A stretch of 64,000 bases of DNA from Imperialibacter sp. EC-SDR9 (lineage in GTDB: Bacteria; Bacteroidota; Bacteroidia; Cytophagales; Cyclobacteriaceae), in NCBI RefSeq assembly GCF_902498805.1, contig NZ_LR701637.1:248001-312000 (forward strand), written 5' to 3'. Numbering within the stretch: the first letter of the stretch is position 1; every line of letters begins with the position of its first letter. Position numbers and translations under genes: made by a program. This document shows, piece after piece, positions 45,512 to 52,753 of the stretch. The notes beneath the pieces are model-generated. The model searched no databases, was not told the origin of the DNA, and was given only the letters and a program-made list of their open reading frames with translations.

Positions 45512-47377
45512 ATGTTTCCTAAATACGATGTAATAGTAGTAGGGGCTGGTCATGCTGGCTGTGAAGCCGCACATGCTGCAGCCACCATGGGTTCCAAAGT
45601 GCTGCTTGTGACTATGAATATGGGCACTATTGCACAGATGTCGTGCAATCCAGCGATGGGTGGTGTAGCCAAAGGACAAATAGTGCGTGAGATAGATGCA
45701 CTAGGGGGCATGTCGGGAATTATCACCGACAAAACCATGATCCAGTTCAGGATGCTCAACAAGTCGAAAGGGCCCGCCATGTGGAGCCCACGAGCTCAGA
45801 GCGACAGAATGAGGTTCGCAGAGGAATGGCGGTTAACGTTAGAGCGCAATCCAAACGTAGACTTTTGGCAAGAGATGGTGGTCGGCTTGCTTGTCAAAGA
45901 CGGAAAAGCCGTTGGTGTCAAAACAAGCTTGGGAATTGAGATCGAGTCAAGCGCAGTAGTACTTACGAACGGCACCTTTCTTAATGGCGTCATCCATATT
46001 GGAGAAAAGAAGTTTGGCGGGGGTCGTACCGGTGAGCATGCTGCCAAAGGAATTACTGAGCAGCTACAGAGTTTAGGCTTTGAGTCAGGCAGAATGAAAA
46101 CTGGCACCCCCCCCCGGGTTGATGGACGCAGCCTCAACTACGACGCTATGGAGGAACAAAAGGGAGATACTGAGCCTGGCAAATTTTCCTACAGCGAAGA
46201 AACCACTCCCTTAGCAACACAAGCAAGCTGTTATATTACCTACACAAACCCTGAAGTACATGCTATCCTGGAGACTGGCTTCGAAAAATCGCCGATGTTT
46301 GCCGGCCGGATCAAAGGAATAGGCCCACGTTATTGCCCTTCAATAGAAGATAAAATCAATCGGTTCTCAGAACGAGACCGCCACCAGGTATTTGTTGAGC
46401 CAGAGGGCTGGAACACCGTTGAGGTATATGTCAATGGCTTTTCTACGTCGCTACCAGAAGACGTCCAAATAAAAGCACTAAGGAAAATACCCGGCTTTGA
46501 GAACGCCAGAATGTTCAGGCCTGGCTATGCCATCGAATACGACTACTTTCCACCTACACAACTCAATCTTACCTTAGAAACAAAGCTCATCCAGCATCTG
46601 TACTTTGCCGGGCAAATAAACGGCACTACCGGCTATGAAGAGGCCGCATCTCAGGGCCTAATGGCAGGCATTAACGCCCACCTCAAAACCAGCAAGAAAG
46701 ATCCACTGATCCTAACACGATCTGAGGCATATATTGGTGTGCTGATTGACGACCTTATTAACAAAGGCACTGAAGAACCTTACAGGATGTTTACTTCACG
46801 GGCAGAGTTTCGAATACTTCTGAGACAAGACAACGCAGACATAAGACTAACCGAGAAAGGCCATGCTATTGGTTTAGCCTCCGACCAACGCCTAACGGCA
46901 ACGAAAGACAAAATTGCTCAGAGCAATCAAATACACGCAGTTCTGAAACAACTCAAATATACCCCAGAAGAAATAAACGAAGAGCTCACAACGATAGATA
47001 CCGCTACGATAAAGGAAAAAACATCCGCCTACACACTTTTAAAGCGGCCACAAATTAACCTTTCTGAACTGCTCACATTGCATAGCAAAACCGCCGCTGC
47101 GTTAAAGCCATATACAAAAGAAGCCATAGAGCAGAGCGAGATAGAAATCAAATACGAAACCTACATTGTGAAAGAGAAAGAGCTAGCCCATAAAGTTCAC
47201 TTACTGGAAAACCACAGGATAGATCCACTCTTTGACTACTACAAAATAACAGCCCTCTCTTCGGAGGCACGTGAAAAACTACTAAAAATCAAACCACACA
47301 CGTTAGGGCAGGCTTCCAGAATAAGCGGCGTTAACCCAGCAGATATCTCAATACTAATGGTATACATGGGGAGGTAA
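45512..47377 (+). CDS. mnmG: tRNA uridine-5-carboxymethylaminomethyl modification enzyme MnmG (GidA)
   Basis: FAD enzyme of 621 residues that, with MnmE, adds the (carboxymethyl)aminomethyl group to wobble U34 of tRNAs. FAD-binding GAGHAGCEAAHAAATMG at the N-terminus, SCNPAMGGVAKGQIVREIDALGG, the conserved KTGTPPRVDGRSL and GYEEAASQGLMAGINA blocks, and the helical C-terminus (HKVHLLENHRIDP, INPADIS-like end). A run of nine C codes for the invariant Pro-Pro. The 3' half of the gene is markedly C-rich and G-poor compared with the 5' half. Often origin-linked in bacteria. Confidence 0.97.
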   Translation: MFPKYDVIVVGAGHAGCEAAHAAATMGSKVLLVTMNMGTIAQMSCNPAMGGVAKGQIVREIDALGGMSGIITDKTMIQFRMLNKSKGPAMWSPRAQSDRMRFAEEWRLTLERNPNVDFWQEMVVGLLVKDGKAVGVKTSLGIEIESSAVVLTNGTFLNGVIHIGEKKFGGGRTGEHAAKGITEQLQSLGFESGRMKTGTPPRVDGRSLNYDAMEEQKGDTEPGKFSYSEETTPLATQASCYITYTNPEVHAILETGFEKSPMFAGRIKGIGPRYCPSIEDKINRFSERDRHQVFVEPEGWNTVEVYVNGFSTSLPEDVQIKALRKIPGFENARMFRPGYAIEYDYFPPTQLNLTLETKLIQHLYFAGQINGTTGYEEAASQGLMAGINAHLKTSKKDPLILTRSEAYIGVLIDDLINKGTEEPYRMFTSRAEFRILLRQDNADIRLTEKGHAIGLASDQRLTATKDKIAQSNQIHAVLKQLKYTPEEINEELTTIDTATIKEKTSAYTLLKRPQINLSELLTLHSKTAAALKPYTKEAIEQSEIEIKYETYIVKEKELAHKVHLLENHRIDPLFDYYKITALSSEAREKLLKIKPHTLGQASRISGVNPADISILMVYMGR

Positions 47378-47383
47378 TTGGAC

Positions 47384-48265
47384 ATGTACGAACGAATAGA
47401 CGAGTGCCCCATTTGCTCAAACACCGATTTAAGAAACAGCGTTATCTGCAAAGATCATCTTGTTTCTCAACAGAGTTTTGCTATCTCTACATGCACTTCG
47501 TGTGGGCTGCTAATAACCAACCCACGACCCAACAAAGAAACCATCTCTCAGTTCTACGACTCAAGTAACTACCTATCGCATAACAGTGACGGTAGCCTGA
47601 TGAGTAGACTCTACTCATTAGCTCAACGTTATACGTTGTGGTACAAATTCAGATTGATCAAAAAAATAGCAAAACCTGGCAGCAGACTTCTGGATTACGG
47701 CTGTGGTGTTGGCCAGTTTATGCAATACATGGAATCAAACAAATACCAGGTCAGGGGAGTAGAACCATCGGAGGTAGGTCTATCCAAAGCGATGAGTAAA
47801 CAACTATCAGTTTACCGAAACCTGGCATCGGTTAAAGAGGCAGAAGCAAAATTTGAAGTAATCACCTTGTGGCACGTTCTTGAGCATGTCCATGAACTGA
47901 ACGTCACAATAAAACAGCTAAAAAAACTGTTGAGCAAAAGCGGTTATTTGGTTGTAGCGGTTCCAAACACCAAGAGCTGGGATGCACAACACTATAAAGA
48001 AAACTGGGCGGCTTACGATGTACCTCGTCATCTATTTCATTTCGATGACGAAAATATCAAAATGCTGCTAAAATCAAACAGACTTTCTTTCGTTAAAAAA
48101 GCACCACTATATCTTGATTCCTTCTATATCAGCCTATTATCAGAAACGCACGTCAACAGCAGCAATAAAATCCTGAAGTCCATCATAAATGGTTGTAAAT
48201 CAAATATTTACGGAGCCAGGACAAGTCAATACAGCAGTATGATCTACATTTTCCAAAAGAAATGA
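47384..48265 (+). CDS. SAM-dependent methyltransferase with zinc-ribbon N-terminus
   Basis: Class I methyltransferase of 293 residues. An N-terminal four-Cys zinc knuckle (CPICSNTDL...CTSCGLL) is followed by LITNPRPNKETISQFYDSSNY, SAM-binding motif I LLDYGCGVGQFMQYM, VRGVEPSEVG and the post-motif LWHVLEHVHE, then VPRHLFHFDDENIKMLL. This is the family often found in glycan and lipid loci (UbiE/Coq3-like fold). The acceptor is unknown. Start at ATG 47384 (TTG 47378 adjoins the mnmG stop). The 4-bp overlap with the next gene shows coupling. Confidence 0.87.
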   Translation: MYERIDECPICSNTDLRNSVICKDHLVSQQSFAISTCTSCGLLITNPRPNKETISQFYDSSNYLSHNSDGSLMSRLYSLAQRYTLWYKFRLIKKIAKPGSRLLDYGCGVGQFMQYMESNKYQVRGVEPSEVGLSKAMSKQLSVYRNLASVKEAEAKFEVITLWHVLEHVHELNVTIKQLKKLLSKSGYLVVAVPNTKSWDAQHYKENWAAYDVPRHLFHFDDENIKMLLKSNRLSFVKKAPLYLDSFYISLLSETHVNSSNKILKSIINGCKSNIYGARTSQYSSMIYIFQKK

Positions 48266-50004
48266 AAAATATACTTGTTTCAGCTTTTCTTGCTGCATAT
48301 GCATTTGTCCTTTACACCTCATGTGCCAGCCAGCAACCCGTAACCGGAGGAGCAAAAGACACTATTCCTCCCACTCTTCTGGAATCGTATCCCATTAACA
48401 AGTCTCTCAACTTTAAAGATCAGAAAATTACCCTGGTCTTTGATGAGTTCATTAAGGAAGACCAAATCAAAACTAAACTTATCATTACCCCGGATGATCA
48501 AAACAAATTTGATGTACTCATAAAAAAAACAAGCTTAACACTAGAGTTCGAAAACCCATTTGCTGACAGCACCACCTACACGTTAAATTTTAACAGCACT
48601 ATTTCAGACATCACCGAAAACAACGATGCTGAAAACATCATACTGGCATTTAGTACCACTACCTACATCGACTCTCTATCCATAGCAGGTAGCATTATCG
48701 ACCTGCTCACCCACGAGCCAATCAAAGAAGCCACAGTAGCCCTCTACCAAGCCAACGACACGACTGATATATTTAACAAGCGCCCTCTCTATTTTACAAA
48801 AACTGCTGAAGATGGTACCTACTCAATAGAAAACCTTAAAAACGGGAACTACAGACTCTACGCCTTCCAGGACAAGAACAAAAACAATTTGTGCGAGCCC
48901 AACGACGAGCCCCATGGATTCATCGCTGACACTTTAGCACTTACATACAACATCGACTCTCTAACCATACCTATCACACGCAACGACGTACGCCCACTGG
49001 CACAACTAACCTCCCGCACGTCGGGCATATATTTCGAAAGCCGCTATAACAAACCCCTCAAAGATTTTAGCGTTCAAATCCTGGATTCTTTGAAGCTTCC
49101 CAATTGGACAATTGAAGCGAACCTAACACCAGATGGGAGAGGTATTGTTTTCTATCCTGTCTCAAATCCGAAAAAGGATAGCCTGCAAATCGCAATCACC
49201 TCCATAGACAGCACCTACAACCAAACCATTGATACCACTTACCTAAAATTCACATCAAGCAAGCGAAGCATTCCACCGTTTACATTTACCACCATCCCTA
49301 CCAAAGACGAGCAAATACTCGAGAAAACGACATTTACATTATCGTTTACAAAACCAGTAGCAAAAAACTACATCGCCGACTCCATGAGAGTTTCCATAGA
49401 TACACTTGTTCAACATCCAGTCAAGATCGACACCATCATTTGGAACAACCACAAAACAAAAGTTACTATCAACACTCAAATCGACAAAAAGATAGTTGCC
49501 AATGAAAAACTCCGATACCAACAATTAACTGACTCATTGCAATCAGACACATCTTCGCTCGACTTTAAACGATACAGTAGAATCAAAAAACTATTAGACA
49601 AAGTCGAAGACAACTATACCCGAGTCAAACTTCCAAAGGGAACCTTCTTTTCTGTAGACGGAGACACTTCCTACACTGAAAACATCCCACTAAAATTCAT
49701 AAACAGCGAAGAGCGGGGGATAGTGAGAGGAACTATTTCAACAGACTACACAAACTATACACTTCAGCTAGTCACCAACAAGTACAAAGTAGTTTCCTCA
49801 CAACCAGGAACGTCTACTTTCGAGTTCAAAAACATCCCACCCGGAGACTATACCTTCAGGATCCTAGTTGATGATAACAACGACGGCGTGTGGTCTACCG
49901 GAAACAGCCTGAAGCGAATAGAACCCGAAAGCGTGTACATATATCCCGAATTCTTTAACGTTAGAGAAAACTGGACACTTGAAAATGTTGAGATCAACTT
50001 TTAG
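48262..50004 (+). CDS. Ig-like domain lipoprotein
   Basis: Lipoprotein of 580 residues: signal and lipobox FVLYTSCASQQPVTGGAKDT (Cys at about 21), then an SbsA-type Ig-like domain (IPPTLLESYPINKSLNF...ITLVFDEFI), a carboxypeptidase-regulatory-like beta domain (AGSIIDLLTHEPIKEATVALYQ...YRLYAFQDKNKNN) and further beta-rich domains to a second such unit at the end (GDYTFRILVDDNNDGVW). The family is a common, uncharacterised outer-membrane lipoprotein of Bacteroidota. Coding-strand composition is unusual: A and C rich, G poor. Confidence 0.82.
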   Translation: MKNILVSAFLAAYAFVLYTSCASQQPVTGGAKDTIPPTLLESYPINKSLNFKDQKITLVFDEFIKEDQIKTKLIITPDDQNKFDVLIKKTSLTLEFENPFADSTTYTLNFNSTISDITENNDAENIILAFSTTTYIDSLSIAGSIIDLLTHEPIKEATVALYQANDTTDIFNKRPLYFTKTAEDGTYSIENLKNGNYRLYAFQDKNKNNLCEPNDEPHGFIADTLALTYNIDSLTIPITRNDVRPLAQLTSRTSGIYFESRYNKPLKDFSVQILDSLKLPNWTIEANLTPDGRGIVFYPVSNPKKDSLQIAITSIDSTYNQTIDTTYLKFTSSKRSIPPFTFTTIPTKDEQILEKTTFTLSFTKPVAKNYIADSMRVSIDTLVQHPVKIDTIIWNNHKTKVTINTQIDKKIVANEKLRYQQLTDSLQSDTSSLDFKRYSRIKKLLDKVEDNYTRVKLPKGTFFSVDGDTSYTENIPLKFINSEERGIVRGTISTDYTNYTLQLVTNKYKVVSSQPGTSTFEFKNIPPGDYTFRILVDDNNDGVWSTGNSLKRIEPESVYIYPEFFNVRENWTLENVEINF

Positions 50005-50272
50005 TGGAAAACTTAGCTAAGCCTGTGCTCAACTGCCCAAGTTCTCCACAACTCGATTCAATCTAACAGAACCGATCCGACACAATTTCAGTTAAGCTGA
50101 TTTGTGCACATTACACTTACCTCTTACCAACAACTTAAGTCAAAAAAGATACTCACATCACTAACTCCCCATCTATCAACAATCTCCCTCCTTTGCACTA
50201 TCGCTTGCGTTTCAATGTTAACATGTTGTTTGAAACTCCAATTTGATCAACAATCGACTTATGCTAATTTTC

Positions 50273-50281
50273 TTATCCACA
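50273..50281 (+). promoter_or_regulatory. DnaA box
   Basis: TTATCCACA, identical to the high-affinity DnaA box consensus. Confidence 0.75.
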
Positions 50282-50353
50282 AATCCACAGACTTAATAAT
50301 ACTCTTCAATTAATCTTTTAAAAATTTAGTTATATATATTACAAAACAGAAAA

Positions 50354-50362
50354 TGTGGATAA
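50354..50362 (-). promoter_or_regulatory. DnaA box, inverted
   Basis: TGTGGATAA, the reverse complement of the perfect box, ending one base before the ATG of the downstream TPR gene. Confidence 0.75.
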
Positions 50363-52180
50363 ATGAGTAAACGACTGATAATAGTAGCAATTCTCATCCT
50401 GGTTGCGCCAGTTCTATTGCGTGGGCAGGACAACGCTAAAATTGACCTGGCGAACGAATATTTGGGGCAGGGCGATGTTGACAAGGCGCTCGATCTTTAT
50501 AAAGACCTGGTAAAGGATTCCAGAAACATCCCCTTTGTTCACAATAATTATCTGGCGCTTCTCATCAACCTGGAGAACTACAAGGAAGCAGAGGATTACG
50601 TAGAGAAACAAATTAAGCGAGACGATGGCAATTTAATTTATAAGATAGACCTGGGCATGGTGTATCAGGCGGCAGGAAAAGCCGATAAGGCCAATAGCCA
50701 ATTTGAGTCGGTAATAGCAGGCATAAAGGGAGACAACTACAAGCTCCGAATAACTGCGCAAACTTTTATCTCCAAGCAGCTCAGAGAATATGCCCTTAAA
50801 ACTTATCTGGCAGGAAGACAATCATCCGGTAACCAGTATGCATACGCTATCGAGTTGGCGAATATCTACCGTCTTCTCAATAATAGGGAGCAAATGATGG
50901 AGGAGTATCTCAACTTCGCCATTCAAAATCCCAATAATATTAACTACGTCAGGAATATTCTGCAGAACCTGCTCACGGAGCCCGAAGACTTAGAGGCTCT
51001 TGAAACGATCCTTATCCAAAAGGTGCAGAAAAGTCCCAATGATATTATCTATGGCGAATTACTTATTTGGGCAGAACTTCAGCAGAAAAATTTTTTTGGT
51101 GCATTTACGCAAGCCAGAGCCATTGACCGCCGGGAGAGAGGTGAGGGCTCGAGGGTACTGGAAATTGGTATCATAGCAATTGACAATGGAGCGTTCGAAG
51201 ATGCCGAAGATATTTTTTCATGGATTATTCAAACATATCCATCGTCTTCCAATTATGTGTTAGCAAGAAGGATGCTGATAAAGGCCAGGGAAGGAAAAGT
51301 TAAAAACACTTATCCGGTTGACACCACCGCCATCAGAACTTTGATCGCCGATTACGATAATCTTATCAAAGATTCGGGTTTGAACAGCAACACCCTGGAA
51401 GCGCTCCGAAGCAAGGCTTTGTTATATGCTTTTTATCTTGATGAAAAGGATCAGGCAATTTCTACGCTAAAAGACATTATCAATTTTCCGAGGGCTCAGC
51501 CGCAATTGGTTTCCAGCTGCAAACTAGATCTTGGAGACATCTATCTGCTGATAGGAGAACCCTGGGAATCGACATTACTTTATTCGCAGGTGGAAAAAGA
51601 CAGCAAGGAAAGCCTGATTGGCTATGAGGCAAAACTCAAGAATGCAAAGCTCAATTATTACAATGGCGACTTTGAACTTGCCAAAGCCCATCTCGATATT
51701 TTGAAATTGGCCACCTCACGGGAAATATCTAATGATGCAATGGCACTTAGTCTGCTGATTCAGGACAATACACTGATGGACACCACCGAGCTGGCGATGA
51801 AGAAATTCGCTGCAGTTGATTTGCTGCTTTTCCAAAACAAGAAACTTGAGGCTCTTCAAGGTTTTGACTCGTTGCTTAGCCAATTTCCCAACCACAGAAT
51901 TACCGATGAGGTTTGGTACAAAATGGCACAAATTAACCAGGAGTTGGGCCATGCGGAAGTAGCGATTGCCCTCCTTGACAAGATACTCACCAGCTACCCT
52001 ACGGATATACTTGGCGATGATGCCTTGTTTCTAAAAGGTAAAATTATCGACAAGCAGTTGGGGAATAAGCAACTCGCCATGGAAGCTTTTCAAGCACTTC
52101 TTACAACCTACCCCGGAAGTATCTACACCGCCGAGGCTCGCAAAAGATTCCGGGAGCTCCGGGGCGACCTCAATCAATAA
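50363..52180 (+). CDS. Secreted tetratricopeptide repeat protein
   Basis: Exported protein of 605 residues. Signal sequence MSKRLIIVAILILVAPVLLRGQ, then consecutive TPR units, for example IDLANEYLGQGDVDKALDLYKDLV (about 27-50), NYKEAEDYVEKQIKRD, NGAFEDAEDIFSWIIQTYP and, near the end, GHAEVAIALLDKILTSYPTD and NKQLAMEAFQALLTTYPGS. The periplasmic TPR scaffold probably binds proteins or envelope machinery; no specific role is known. Its ATG directly abuts the inverted DnaA box, so initiation at the candidate origin could affect its expression. Confidence 0.85.
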   Translation: MSKRLIIVAILILVAPVLLRGQDNAKIDLANEYLGQGDVDKALDLYKDLVKDSRNIPFVHNNYLALLINLENYKEAEDYVEKQIKRDDGNLIYKIDLGMVYQAAGKADKANSQFESVIAGIKGDNYKLRITAQTFISKQLREYALKTYLAGRQSSGNQYAYAIELANIYRLLNNREQMMEEYLNFAIQNPNNINYVRNILQNLLTEPEDLEALETILIQKVQKSPNDIIYGELLIWAELQQKNFFGAFTQARAIDRRERGEGSRVLEIGIIAIDNGAFEDAEDIFSWIIQTYPSSSNYVLARRMLIKAREGKVKNTYPVDTTAIRTLIADYDNLIKDSGLNSNTLEALRSKALLYAFYLDEKDQAISTLKDIINFPRAQPQLVSSCKLDLGDIYLLIGEPWESTLLYSQVEKDSKESLIGYEAKLKNAKLNYYNGDFELAKAHLDILKLATSREISNDAMALSLLIQDNTLMDTTELAMKKFAAVDLLLFQNKKLEALQGFDSLLSQFPNHRITDEVWYKMAQINQELGHAEVAIALLDKILTSYPTDILGDDALFLKGKIIDKQLGNKQLAMEAFQALLTTYPGSIYTAEARKRFRELRGDLNQ

Positions 52181-52221
52181 ATACACTTTTCTGCATTGAT
52201 CAAATGCCAGGCAAGAAATAG

Positions 52222-52233
52222 TATGCATGCATA
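52222..52233. promoter_or_regulatory. Palindromic operator candidate upstream of the MarR gene
   Basis: TATGCATGCATA is a perfect 12-bp palindrome. It lies 11 bp before the -7 element at 52245-52252, across the -33 region, where a repressor would block polymerase. Autoregulation by the adjacent MarR protein is inferred. Confidence 0.4.
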
Positions 52234-52244
52234 ACAAATTTTGC

Positions 52245-52252
52245 TATATTTG
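52245..52252 (+). promoter_or_regulatory. -7 promoter element of the MarR-fad operon
   Basis: TATATTTG matches TAnnTTTG exactly and lies 24 bp before the ATG at 52277. It supports that start over the upstream codon at 52241. Confidence 0.55.
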
Positions 52253-52276
52253 ATATACTCCCGTTATCCCTTTAGA

Positions 52277-52753
52277 ATGAAGAGAGAAGAAACTATTGAC
52301 TATAATATTAAAGTGGCCTGGCATAGCATTGCCAGGATGTACAACCAGGCCGGCCAAAATGATGGTATTACAACATCGATTGGATTTGTGTTGCTCAATA
52401 TAGAAAGCGAAGAGGGCACCCCCGCCACCAAAATAGCTCCTTTGATGGGGTTGGAAGCAAGAAGCCTGACGAGAATGCTCAAAAATATGGAAGAGCGGAA
52501 GCTCATCTACAAAATGCCTGACCCGAATGATGGCAGGTCAGTCCGGATATTTTTAACTGAAAAGGGAAAGTATCAGAAGACGCTCTCAAAACGGGTAGTT
52601 ATCGCATTCAACGAAATGGTGATCGACCAGGTTGAGCCTGAAAAGCTCAAAGTATTCTTTGACGTCATCACACAAATCAATCAACTCATAGAGGATAAAC
52701 AACTGATCCATACTTACATTAACGAAGAGAAAATTTATGAACAGAGTTATTAA
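52277..52753 (+). CDS. MarR family transcriptional regulator
   Basis: Dimeric winged-helix regulator of 158 residues. Helix-turn-helix region GTPATKIAPLMGLEARSLTRMLKNMEERKLI, followed by the wing YKMPDPNDGRSVRIFLTEKG typical of MarR. It is the first gene of the operon and overlaps the fadN-like gene by 17 bp, so it probably senses acyl-CoA or fatty acid and represses the operon. That function is inferred from position. Start ATG 52277, with promoter and palindrome just upstream. Confidence 0.9.
   Translation: MKREETIDYNIKVAWHSIARMYNQAGQNDGITTSIGFVLLNIESEEGTPATKIAPLMGLEARSLTRMLKNMEERKLIYKMPDPNDGRSVRIFLTEKGKYQKTLSKRVVIAFNEMVIDQVEPEKLKVFFDVITQINQLIEDKQLIHTYINEEKIYEQSY

Larger units (their letters stand above)
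50005..50362. other. Candidate chromosomal replication origin (oriC)
   Basis: The longest non-coding stretch of the window (358 bp). It holds two perfect DnaA boxes in opposite orientation (50273-50281 and 50354-50362) around 72 bp that are very AT-rich from 50290 and end in TTAGTTATATATATTAC, suggesting a DNA-unwinding element. One-mismatch and two-mismatch boxes are at 50042-50050 (TTCTCCACA) and 50281-50289 (AAATCCACA). TTAATAATA next to the box cluster could be a DnaA-trio-like tract. parS-like sites and mnmG lie within 5 kb. Sampled base composition changes from C-rich to G-rich across the gap. dnaA is not in the window. Confidence 0.65.

Noticed and set aside
46107-46115. Run of nine C in mnmG as a phase-variation tract
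   Set aside because: It codes for the invariant GTPPRVDG residues, so it is explained by protein constraint; the frame is intact.
50104-50313. 69-codon plus-strand frame inside the candidate origin
   Set aside because: Starts at TTG, has no family-like sequence and crosses a perfect DnaA box.
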